From contig NC_081824.1 in NCBI RefSeq assembly GCF_030867095.1, forward strand, positions 347,732,203-347,796,202: a stretch of 64,000 nucleotides of DNA, given 5' to 3'. Shown here piece by piece: positions 11,161-21,574 of the stretch (its first letter is position 1; every line of letters starts with the position of its first letter). Position numbers and translations under genes: made by a program. The DNA comes from Alligator mississippiensis (Eukaryota > Chordata > Crocodylia > Alligatoridae). The notes below the pieces were generated by a model, which was not told where the DNA came from, made no database searches, and saw only the letters and a list, made by a program, of their open reading frames with translations.

Positions 11161-12057
11161 ACACCCAAACTCACCAGGGCGGGTCTTCATTCTTTGTCAC
11201 CCTGCATTTTTCTTTTTAGGCTTCTCATGTTCTTGCCCTTGCCGCCCAACAACTCTGGAACATGGAGGAGGAGGTTTTCAGGTGCCTCCTGCTCGCCTTT
11301 TTCCCAAGGATGCACTGTGTGGGATTTGATGGGAGTTACCCCACCATGGGTAGCCCCCCCACATTAGCCAACCTTGGTAAGATGCAATTTCAGTCAGTTG
11401 GGCCTCCGGCTTTTTAGGGGCAATGGGGTCCTCCTACATTATGCTCTCTCTCTTTCTTTCTCCCTGAGCTCTGCAGTGGGGCAACTAACACCGTCCCCTT
11501 TCTTCAAGGAGAGTTCCCCTCTATCCATTGGGGTGTCTGCTCCCCATTAACTCGGGCTTGGTTCTGTCCCACTCCTACGCGCCCTGTTCCTCTTCTAGGA
11601 ACTGGTCGTGGGGTTTCCTGCTTCCCAATGGCTCCTTGCAAATCCATGAGCGTTCCCCAGATCTCCCACTGCATTCTTAGGGCTTTGGGGGCATATTCTT
11701 AAGCCCAAAATTCTATCTTTCCCTGGCCGGTGGGTCTGCCTCCAGCCCTCATGTACACTTTTACGAGGGCCACACCCTCAACCCTTGCTGCAACCAGCTT
11801 CCTTAGGGCTCACCACTTAACTTGCCCTGGGAGGTTGTTAACATACACCTGGTGTCTCTTTCCAGGCCTTTGCTTCCCCCTTGTTTGGGTATCTTTGGCT
11901 CAGTGGAACCCCCTGCTCCCTTGTTGGGGTATGCAGCCTGCATCTGGGATGGGGTTTGCCTAGGTGTAAGATTTAGCGTCCCTCCTTCATTATAAAACTT
12001 TAGGCCCGGCTCTATTTCCTCTAAGGCCTCCTTGGGTGGTCATCTCCTCTCTTTCAT
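11161..12057 (-). other. Retroelement interior, non-coding or decayed
   Basis: Between the coiled-coil frame and the polypurine tract. The sense strand is interrupted by stops in all frames. I see no zinc knuckle, protease or polymerase motif. Possible remains of a second gene, but nothing can be named. Confidence 0.5.
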
Positions 12058-13756
12058 CTATAGCCCTTCAGCCTGCTTTCCCTTCAGGGGCTCAACTAAT
12101 ATCCTTCTTCTGGAGTCTCTCTCTGGCCCACCTTGCACTAGGCTTTGAGCCCCCTGTAGTCTCTGTTTCCTCAGTTTTGGGTGCTTCACCCTCTGCAGGC
12201 TATCTTGGGGGATCAAGCCCCTGGTCTCACTCCCTGTGCTTGACTGAACCCTTGTCCCCACAGTTACGATATCCACTGTACCTGTTACAGCTGTCTGAAT
12301 TCTCTCTGGCTTGGTGGACACCCCCTGGTTGTATCTGCCCAGGAATTCCTCCAGCATCTGCCTTATTCGGTCCATCTCTGCTGTATGGTTGCTCGCCAAC
12401 TGTACCCATTTTTGGTTCAGGCACTGCACGAGTATAAATATGATCTCTTCTCCCATGGTCATAGGGTCTACCCCTGAGGATCCCTCTGTCATAGTGCTCT
12501 TCTCTATCTGCACTAGGCCCACCTTGTCTCTTAAACTCTCCAGGCCTAGGTATTCGGGTGGCTTCACCTGTTCCGGAGGCCTCCGCCCCTCTAGCTGCGT
12601 AGTCTCTAGCCATGTTTCCGTCTCCCACAAGGCCTCTTTCAGTGCCTCAAACTCCTAGGATTGCCCTTGACATTCGGCTTTCACTACAGCTATGTATTTT
12701 GCTAGCTGTGCTCCCAGCGCATCCAATCTCTTTTCAATTATATCTGTAGCACCTAGCATTTGAGGCTTCTGCTCTGCTTCGGTAAGCATTGTAACTCCTG
12801 TGGCATCTGGTATCTCAATCTCACAGGGCCCCTGGGCTTTCATGACAATCTGATCCCTTGCCTCTCATAGCCTTTTATTCTCTGCTTCCAGCGCTTGTGC
12901 TTGCTGTTTTGCAGCTTGCACTTAAAGCTGTAGCTGCTCACCCTGTGCAAGCATCACCGCCTCTTTAGCTGAGCTGTCTTCTATGAGGGCTTTCAGGAGC
13001 TGTACCTGTTACCCAAGTTGGTCCATTTCTGTCACCACCCTCTGCAACTGGGCCTGTAACCCATCGCTCTCCTTATTCAGGGCCTCTACCTCCTTCTCAA
13101 GGGACAGCTTTTGATCCTGCAGTGCTTCATAATTTGCCATATAGGTTCTCACCTTCTCCATCTCTTCTGAGATCACCTTTCCCACTTCTTCTGCTTGGGT
13201 ATGGCTTTCAAGTAGTTTGTCCCACAGCTCTTGTGCCAGGTGTTCTGCACGTATGCAGTTCTGCTGCCAGTCCTCCAATTCCTCCTGCAACCCCTCTATT
13301 CGGTCCTCCTGGCCGTGGACTTCTTTCTGTAGGACACCTATAAGGCTTCTTGACACTTCCAACTTCTGTAGCATCTCCTTCTGTTCCCCTGCCTGGGTTG
13401 CACAAGCTTCAGGAGACCTTGATGTCCATGCCACCATCTCTTTTTGCATCCTCTGCAGCTTCTCTTCCTCCTCTCGGCTCTTCTGGGCTTCATTCATGAT
13501 AAGCTGTTCTAATGCGCGAGTTCTCTCTGCTTCCACTGCTATCAAGCACCTGATTTCTTTGGCGCCTCCTTCCTTTTTACCTGCTTGTAACCGCTGCTCT
13601 AAAGCAGTCACCCTTGCCTCAGCTTGTTCTCTCTGGGATTGGGCTACCTCTAACTCCCACTCCAACTGTGCCGTTTTTTCCTGCAACTCATCTACCTGCA
13701 ATAGCCAGGTGAAATTCTCTTGTCTCAGAGCCCTCCATGTTCTCTGCCTTCACCAT
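12058..13756 (-). pseudogene. Coiled-coil protein frame of the LTR element (broken)
   Basis: One reading frame runs from about 13749 to 12058 (roughly 564 codons), interrupted by four stops: 13009-13011, 12922-12924, 12865-12867 and 12655-12657. A plausible ATG at 13754-13756 is in a neighbouring frame, implying one early frameshift. The first 230 codons are strongly heptad-like and rich in Glu, Gln, Leu, Lys and Ala (for example LQEKTAQLEWELEVAQSQRE). This predicts a long parallel coiled coil resembling myosin-tail or centromere-type coils only in composition. The C-terminal third (12630-12058) is less coiled, with Arg, Pro and Gln. By position, first gene after the primer binding site, it takes the place of gag, but I see no capsid major-homology region or zinc knuckle. 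Function unknown. Confidence 0.75.
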
Positions 13757-13962
13757 AGCTAAGCTGGTCTTACTCCCTTACTGGTCAGGGCCCAAATGCT
13801 TCTCCCCATACAGTCTCTGGTGGCAGTAATTTCCCACTCCGCTCAACCTTCAGAGCTGTGGCGCTGCTGCCTTTCTATAAATATCCCTCAATTCCTGTTT
13901 TAGTCCAAAGGTTCGTTCCCCTTCTGAGAGACACGGGTTCCTTCTCCGCGCATGGCCAAGTT

Positions 13963-13979
13963 TTCCGTCCAATGCACCA
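13963..13979 (-). promoter_or_regulatory. Primer binding site, tRNA-Gly type
   Basis: Two bases inside the 5' LTR the sense strand reads TGGTGCATTGGACGGAA. This complements the 3' end of vertebrate tRNA-Gly(GCC), whose primer site would read TGGTGCATTGGCCGGGAA; the first 11 bases match exactly. It fixes the element's orientation. Confidence 0.85.
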
Positions 13980-13981
13980 GT

Positions 13982-15996
13982 TGCCACGGGATGGGGTCTT
14001 CAAGGGTGGCTGTGTTCTCCTAAGGTCCCTCGACCGTGCCAATTTGGCCCACTTGGCACCCTCAGTTTTCACCTGCCACATCTTTGATGTGACTAGAAAA
14101 ATAGGGAGGCTGCCTTTAAGTCCTCTTGGACACGGTTTGATGGACTGTCTGGACCCTGTGGGTTCCAGAACCCCTTGTGGGTCCCGTTTCAAAATGGGTG
14201 TTTTGGGGGCACCCTAGCCTTATCGGATATATGCATGGCTCCAATTGCCCCTTTACCATGCTGTGCCCACCGCTGCTCCAGAAGGTGCTCTTGGGCAACT
14301 CTTGCGCGGGTGGCTAACCAGACCTGCCCCGCTCTCGCTGAGGAGTCCCCGGCATTCGCCGACCGTGGTTGCGGCTGGGCCCGCAGCAGGGGGGTCCCCC
14401 TCACTGCGGCCTCCAGGGCCGAAGCGCCCCTGGGCGGGTTCCCACGGGGCTCTGACCTCCCCTACACCCCGGCCAATGCCACCTTTGGTCGTGGACCTTC
14501 TGTTCCTTGTCCCCGAACGAGGACTGGGCGTCAAGGGCCCTCTCTGCCTCTTGCGGCCCTCTTCCCTGACGCCCCGCCGGCGTCTCTGCCTGGTCTTCCC
14601 TGGTTCCCTCACCGGGATCCCCGCTGGCTCCAGTCTGGTTCCCTCACCGGAGTTTCCGCCGGCTCCAGTCCAGTTCCCTCACTGGAGTTCCTGCTGGCTC
14701 TATCCCGGTTCCCTCACCGGAGTCTCCGCCGGCTCCAGTCCGGTTCCCTCACCGGAGTTTCTGCCGGCTCCCGCTCTGGGCTCCTACCCGGAGCCTCTGC
14801 CAGCTCGTCCCCAGTTACCTCACCGGTGGTTCCAGCTGGCCCTCTCTCTGGGCTCCTCCTCGGAGCTTCTGCTGGCTCCCTCGTCAATTTCGCCGCTCTT
14901 CCGCGGCGCCGCGGCTCTCCCCGCCTCTGTCGCTCCTGGCGCGGCTGCAGCCTGTTCGGCCCATGGCAAAGGCCCCTTGCGGGGGCCCGGTTCCACTCCT
15001 GGGCTTCCTCCCAGGCTCCACGCCTTCTCGCCGCGTGCCCCCTCTGTCTTCGGGGCTGCGTTTTATTTCCCCTGAGCGGTGCCTCTCTCTGACGTCGCTC
15101 CGCCCCAGCCATATGAAAGCGCGGCTAATGAGCCGCGTGGGTGGTTCCCCGGCCTGCACGCCGCTGCTGCTCCCCCCTCCTGCGGAGCATAAGTGAGTGT
15201 TTCCCCTGGCCCTGGGCCGGGGTCTCCCTCTAGTCCCGTTGTCCCTGGGACACATGCCCCAAGCCTCGCAGATGATACTGGTATTGTCTTGCCTAGGCCT
15301 TGTTATAATTTGGCCCCTTGTCCTCACTGGGCTCTCCGCAACCCTGTCTCTTTGCCCCTTGGCTCTGGGCTCTCCTCAGCCCTGTCTCAGTTCCCCTTGG
15401 TGCTGGGCTCTCCGCAGCCCTTGTCTCTGCACCCTCTCTGGTGCTGGGGTCTGTGCACCCCAAATGCTGCACCCTCTCTGGCGCCAAGCTCTGTGCCCCC
15501 AAATGCTGCGCCCTCTCTGGTGCCAGGGTCTGTGCACCCCAAATGCCGCGCCTTCTCTGGCGCTGGGGTCCCCACACTGCAGAGGGCCCCCAATGAGGCC
15601 TCCTCCTTCCCCAAATAGCCTCACCCAAACCACTGGTCTTATAAAACAGCAAACAAAACATAAGCCCCTGCACTATAACGTAACACAAGCTATATAAGGT
15701 GTACTCGGCCCCTTTACATTACCCGGAGCAGAACTTAGTCAGGCCTCTTCCCTTCACTTGCTCTAGGAGGGCTCCTTCTCCCATGGCTGCCAGCAGAGAA
15801 CTGACTCCTAGTCCCCATTCTGGGGTTTATATGGGCCCAGGGTCCTGCCCCTTCCGGCCAGCTGACCAGGTGCAGGCTAATTTCCTCATTAGCTAGCTGC
15901 CATGGCAACCTGTGCCTGGGCTCCTGTCTGGCTCTTTGGGCTATCCCCAGGCAGTTTCTTCTCTTCTAGCAGCAGGTACCTAAGTGCCCTGCAACA
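13982..15996 (-). repeat. 5' LTR (2015 bp) of the retroelement
   Basis: The plus-strand left edge is TGCCACGGGATGGGG and the right edge is CCTGCAACA, followed by the CTAAA duplication. In sense orientation a clear TATA box (CCCATATAAACCCC, minus strand, core at 15826-15832) lies about 165 bp into the LTR. This implies a very short U3 and an R-U5 of roughly 1.8 kb. It contains a 996-bp GC-rich segment (14261-15256) that the other LTR lacks, and four copies of the roughly 45-bp CTCTCTGG unit at 15428-15590. Confidence 0.92.
14590..14880. repeat. ~36-bp minisatellite within the 5' LTR
   Basis: Successive units begin GTTCCCTCACCGGAG and continue with CCGCCGGCTCC. About five good and two degenerate units are present. 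Because the unit is a multiple of three, the sense strand carries a repeating Arg-Glu-Pro-Ala-Glu-type peptide frame. That may be chance rather than coding. Confidence 0.85.
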
Positions 15997-16130
15997 CTAA
16001 AGTTGTCACTAAAAATCTGGACACTAACTATTTCTGCTACTCAAACTCTTCTATAATTCTGGTAGATCACGCAAGGGGCACTGGCTAATATGGTTAGGCC
16101 TTCATCTTTAGATAGATTACTTACACCTGA

Positions 16131-16895
16131 ATGTAACAGAGTGGCCTCCTCCTCAGGTCGCTGCTGGCTGCCCTGCTCCTGGGGTAACAGCCCACTTTGC
16201 TATCCTGCCATGACTTGATGGAAAAATATGAGAGTTGTTACTAAGGCAGGAGGCTACCCATTACTTGCCCTGCTGACCAGGGCCTAATACGTGCTCCAAT
16301 GTCCCCTCCATGGGTCCCATGCCTCGCAGATATTACTTTGTGTGTGTTACTTCTCTGGCCTATAGCCAAAGCAAACTGGGCACACAGTTGTAGCTCTTCT
16401 CTACAGTGCCGGAGGGCCACTCACACACCACCCCTCTCTCACAGGGGTCCTGTTTACTCCACTGGCTCTCACCCAGCCTCTCTCAGGGTCACACTCATCT
16501 CACCCAGCCTTACCTGGCTTTGGGCTTAGCTCTATTCACTTTGGTCAGCTACCCTCACCTGAGTGTTGACTGAGCGATTCTACAACTATAGTCCTATTTT
16601 GCTCCTGGCTCCCTGCCAGGCCACTGTGCTTCCACTGGGCCTCCTCACTTGCCAATACTCATGGGGCCACTCTACTTGTTGCCCCTCTCACTCAGGGTCT
16701 CTCTAAGCATTGCCCCCAGTCTTAACCCTACTGCCTGGGCATGGCTCCAGGTCCCTCCTCTGGCCTGAGCTCTGCCTTCGGTCTCCTTAACAAGCCTGGT
16801 CTCCCCCTGCTCATTAGAACACCACCAGGGATGTGGGGTGGGGTTATTGGGGCACCCCGACCCGCCTTTCACCGGGGAGGTAACTGGCCTGGCAT
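16131..16895 (-). repeat. Truncated copy of a long LTR-like repeat
   Basis: Read on the minus strand, this segment matches the two plus-strand copies at 42777-44163 and 59095-60673. Shared blocks are GCCAGGCCAGTTACCTCCCC with GGTGAAAGGCGGGT at one end and GGGTAGCCTCCTGCCTTAGT with TCATGGCAGGA at the other. The first 400 bp or so of the repeat is missing. Confidence 0.8.
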
Positions 16896-17887
16896 TTACT
16901 GAGACCCTAAGATATGTCCAGTTTAAGAGGCCCCATATGATAAAAATAATTATTGTGTTATGTCTGCACAAATTTATGAACTCAATATGAATAATCACTG
17001 TGGAGAAGTTATTATATATATATTTATATATTATATGTATATAAATATACATATATTTTTGTCATATTAGAACAAAAATGTCCAGTTCTTTTTTTATTTA
17101 GAGGCCCCTCAAATTGTGAGGCCCTAAACTGTAGCTTAAGCCTAAATCCAGCACTGTGGAATCCCGTTTTTATAATGCTAACATGATCTCTTTCCTCATG
17201 TTTATAATGTCTATGCTGTTCTAAAATATAAGTGGTATAAAAACCAGAGCTATCCTCAATACTTACTGCATTTCTGCAAATGCTTCTGTCTTTATTATTG
17301 GCATCTGTTCCTGGAGACAGATCTTGAATACAATCCAAAAGTTCTGAATAACACTTGGCTTTCATTATTATGATACAGAAATTACTTTTGTAGCACACAA
17401 GCAACTAGCAGAAATATTTCATTTTGTCCTATATACCCCTTCCTAGCAACAGTCCAATTTTGCATTGCCTCACAGGGTCTCAACAGTAACTGGGTCAAAA
17501 AGGCACAATGCTTGCCACCAGACCTAGAAACTGAAACTACAATAAGAGTGTTCAGGACATCATGTATACTATTAAGCACCATATTTATTTTAACCAAAGA
17601 CCAAATTCTTCATTTTCTTCTTTTCCTATTAATATTAGTTCTGTCCATAACTTTACATTTATTTAACCTCCGATTAAAGACACCCTCAATTAAAGACAAC
17701 CTTCTAGGAAAAGCTAAATGCTTCCTCATTCTGAATTTCTAGCAATTGTGTTCTAATTAAATAGGTAGAAGATGTTCAAGAAAGCAAGATATAGCTGGAT
17801 GTCATGGTCATATTATTGGTTGCAGAATCTATGATGCTAAGCAATTTCATCAAGTGATTTCATGTAGCTATTATAGGAGAAGGGTCA
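16896..17887. other. AT-rich sequence
   Basis: Includes an AT-dinucleotide-rich patch at 17013-17060. I see no gene or classified repeat. Confidence 0.5.
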
Positions 17888-18540
17888 CAAAATCATGGAA
17901 AAGTAGGGCTGGAAGGGGCCACTGGAGGTCATCTAGTCCAACCTCCTGCCTGAGACAGGATTGTCTCTATCCAAACCAACCTAAACACGTCCTTCTCTAA
18001 CCTACTACTAAAACTACACAAATCAACATTGTCGCACAATGACAAGGCATAGCACTCTACCCAGCCAGAGGTAAAGCAGAGGTACAATGGTGATCAGTGT
18101 CCTGCTGCTGCAAGGGTCTTTAAAATATGTTTAAAATATCCAAGAAAGAGGGTCACACCCCCTGCTACATAGAAGGGCAACCCCCACAATTGTCTTAGAT
18201 CAACCACAGTCTGTAGCAATCTGGCCATGTGGAAAAATTCCTTCCTGACCCCAAATGTGGTGAATGGGCTGATCCTGAGCAGAGGAGAAAGATCCTTTAG
18301 CCAGGAACCTCTGGTTTTTAGTCCAGAAGAAGGAGCATTGGCACATCCCAGGCAAAATCCCCAGCCTTGGCTATAGCGAATACCCACTGCTTCTGAGGAA
18401 GGTGAAAAAAAAACAAACCCTGATACAACAGGAGGAGGAAAAAAATCCTCCTCAGCCTCAGGTAGTAACCAGCAAAGCCTAAAAGCATGGGAAATATGCA
18501 TAGGCAAACTACTCCTAGAACGTCCCTAACCAATGCAAGG
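17888..18540 (-). repeat. CR1 LINE 3'-region fragment
   Basis: AGGGCTGGAAGGGGCCACTG, then AGGTCATCTAGTCCAACCTC and CCTGCCTGAGACAGGATTGT, is the inverted CR1 3' tail. It continues into AAAATTCCTTCCTGACCCCA, which I recognise as CR1 3'-UTR sequence common in turtles and crocodilians. Old and non-coding; the boundary beyond 18300 is uncertain. Confidence 0.75.
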
Positions 18541-19120
18541 TGGGTGCGGTGCTATCTGATAGCTTTCAGAGGGAAAGGCCATTTCCACTTACTGTGCTTG
18601 ATCTAAGACAATTGATCAGCTATTTCACTGTTCCAGCATCTACTCCGCGTATGTCATGTAAACAGTCAGTAAGCTTTTGATTATGTCCACACTGCTTCCC
18701 CGCCACTCCTGGGAGTGCTACTTTTAAGCACAGCCCACTCACCTGAGGGAGACCTCCAAAATCCCCGGTTCCTTGGTGGTCAGGACACTTTAGGAAGTGC
18801 GAGTTGTGGGTTCAAATTCCATAAAGCAGTGGAGAGAAATGAGCTGAGGTCTTTCACACTTCTAGGGGGTGTGCTTTGATAACTTGGCAAAGTAAATCAT
18901 TACCATCTCCACCTTCTTGGCTTTCTGAGTAGTGCTTATATCAAGTACTTCACTTCAGTTTGTTTGCTTTTCTTCAAGGTGCCTTAACTGGGATTTAATT
19001 TATTTTTTATTTCTGCAACAGAAAACAAAAAAATATCATTTTGTTTAAGAATGATCCAATTTCTTTTTTAAATTTTGATTTGGGGGCCAAACTAAAAAAA
19101 CCCATTCCCACAGCTTTAAT
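18541..19120. other. No feature recognised
   Basis: A GGTTCAAATTCC match to a Pol III box B occurs near 18811, without a convincing box A or tRNA fold. Confidence 0.4.
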
Positions 19121-19340
19121 TTCATAGAATCAGAGAACTGGAAGGGATCTGTAAGGTCATCAAGTCTGGTCCCCTGCCATGGGCATGAAGTTAGTGGGCT
19201 CAGACAAGCTCAACAAGGTGTCTGTCCAGCCTCCTCTTGAACATCTCCAAGGATGGTGGCTGCACCACCTCTACTATGAGTGTGTTCCAGATTCTGGCAA
19301 CCCTTACAGAGAGGCTCCTTTTAGAGCCTTCATTTCTTTT
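19121..19340 (-). repeat. CR1 LINE 3'-region fragment
   Basis: TTCATAGAATCAGAGAACTG followed by GAAGGGATCTGTAAGGTCAT is the inverted CR1 tail. Downstream text (CAGCCTCCTCTTGAACATCT, AGGCTCCTTTTAGAGCC) follows the expected order. Confidence 0.75.
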
Positions 19341-21574
19341 TCTGTCCAATATAACATCTACTGTTAATTTCCTGAAACCTCATCAGATTTGTCAAACAAT
19401 GTCCTTGCAAGATTAGATTCAATAAAAACACTTAACAGGGCCTTCAGTGTTCAAACCCAGGATAGTCTGATCAGTTCAATTAACTAGTGATATCTTCAGA
19501 TAATCCTGCTGTACAAATTCACAGCACTCATTATTTCAAAGCTACCGAAGAAGATTTATTGAACCTTATCTTTGTTTCTTAATTCAGAAAGAGAAACAAC
19601 CGAACAAAATACCAGTAGCTAAAACCACAATTGATGTTTGTTTAAAGGATTTGTCTTAAACTGCTGAAAAATAAAACAGACAAAAGCATGTGGGTCTGAG
19701 ATGAAGCATAGATCATGTCAGCACAAAAGGTACAAATGGAAATATAATCAAACACCTACATCCAGACATTTCTGGCCTTTCACTTATATACAATTATTCC
19801 ATATTGGGTTTCTACTGTATTAGGATAAAAGCTGATTCCTTAGGATATTGGGTTTCTACTGTATTAGGATAAAAGCTAATTACTTCCACTCATGGGAATC
19901 CCTCCACATGAGGGATTGTGGTGGAAAAATCCAAGACGATAATTTCATAAACTTCAAGGAACTTCTTCACTCTTGTAGGAGAATGTTGAATAGATATGGA
20001 TTTTATAACTATACTCCTATCCAATATAATGAATGCCTGGCTGTTTTGGTGAAAAGAGAATCCTTCCTTAGGGAAACAAGCACTCTTCAGAGGGAAAGCC
20101 CTTCACTTGGTTTACTATCTCTGGCAAAACAGATCTAGTATGATTGGTTGTGTTTGGATCTTCTCCTGAAAGTGAGCAGATGATCTAGCTCCAAGCTTAT
20201 TTTACCCGTTTCACACATTTCTATCAAGAATCCTGACCTTGGCACAGAAAAGTGATGTGGAATACAGCACGTATCCTACTCTTCCTCCTCTTGCATCCAT
20301 CCTGCTCCTGTGTTCCACACAAATCCATCTGCATGGAGCTCCAACAAGCCATCTGTGCACAGTTGCAGGGAGCCAGGACAGTGATGGCATGATAAGGTAC
20401 TGCCTACTTACTGCACAGGTAGGGGGAAATTATGAAGGATAATTGTAGGATAGATGACTAAATAACTCTGACTTGGTCCTTATAATGATCACTGGGTTCA
20501 ATAAACACACACAATAAACACAATAAATGGAAAGAAGTAAACAGCAAACTCTGTTGCGGGGAAGTAGGCAACCTCTGCAGAACCTTTGTCTTTCTATAAC
20601 TAACTTCCATAGCTGAAGGATCATCTCCCAATTCCTAATATGACAGAAGATGGAGAGCTGATGTGTACTGAGATTACTACCCAAAGGAAGAAAGAGAAAG
20701 GAAGCATTAAAAACTCAACTAATTCTGAGGCAAAGGAAGCTAATAGAGAACAACAAGATAAAGGGCTCAACTAAAATAACAATGACTATAAAATTAAAAA
20801 CAACTGCTATTTGGAAAATAAATCTTATTAAGGTAACCAGGTATATTACAAAGAGCATGGGGCAAGAAACATAATTTTATACACTAAAATTATGGAGAAG
20901 TTACAGACTTATTAACCATACAAGTATTAAATAATATTGGGCTAGATAAAAAGGCATGTGTACAGAATTGTGGAAAAATGAAAAACCAGATCAGTTTATT
21001 ATCCTTTGTCTAGCAAACGCCTTGCTCTGTGGAATTTACAATTTAGTCCTCATACCAATAGTACTGTTGTGAATCTATATTAAATATCAAATACAGGCTG
21101 ATGAAGAAGAATGAAGATTGTGTACTTGTCTTAGTCCTTTTGAATTTATAGAAAGTGGGAATATTAATGAACACAGGGCAAGAGCATGGGAACCAATAAG
21201 TCCAGGAGGAGATCTGATATAAATATTAGATAGGAATAAACAGGAAGAAAAGAATGATTACAATAGACAAGTAGCAAGTTTATATAATATAAAGCTAGCT
21301 TGTGTTCATTATACTTAGGGTTATTTTCAATAGAAAATTTGAGATTTGAATATAGGAACTGAAAACATATTCATGAATGACAGCAAATGAATTCCAGATT
21401 CAGTTAATGGTAGAATCTGAATCTGAGCCAAATGAGAATCACATCTCTCAAATATTTCTTTTCAAGGCCCATCCATTGATTTAGTCACTGTAATATCTGT
21501 GATACATGGATTTTACAAAGTGCAGGAGACTTCTAATTAACTTTAAAAATGCTACTAATGTTATACATTAGAAC
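19341..21574. other. AT-rich sequence with one tandem duplication
   Basis: Contains the 44-bp duplication at 19801-19888. No supported gene. Short frames at 19848-20138 and 20430-20684 have no recognisable content. Confidence 0.5.
19801..19888. repeat. 44-bp tandem duplication
   Basis: The unit starting ATATTGGGTTTCTACTGTAT at 19801 is repeated from 19845 with few changes, so this is a recent local slippage or duplication. Confidence 0.85.

Larger units (their letters stand above)
10239..15996 (-). mobile_element. Complete LTR retroelement without pol, 5-bp TSD
   Basis: Both outer edges are LTRs bounded by TG and CA. The whole element is flanked by the identical pentamer CTAAA (10234-10238 and 15997-16001). 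Orientation is minus: the primer binding site abuts the right LTR and the polypurine tract abuts the left one. The interior is only 2.84 kb. It holds one broken coiled-coil frame and no recognisable protease, reverse transcriptase, integrase or envelope motif, so the copy would depend on enzymes from another element. LTRs differ by clearly more than 10% by eye in their shared 275-bp left block, so the insertion is not recent. Confidence 0.93.

Noticed and set aside
14175..15092. 305-codon plus-strand frame in the right LTR
   Set aside because: It lies antisense to the retroelement in very GC-rich minisatellite sequence. The peptide is a Pro/Ser/Gly/Leu mixture and an equally long frame overlaps it in another phase, so it is compositional.
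18750..18840. tRNA gene or SINE
   Set aside because: Only a box B-like GGTTCAAATTCC is present; no cloverleaf and no convincing box A.
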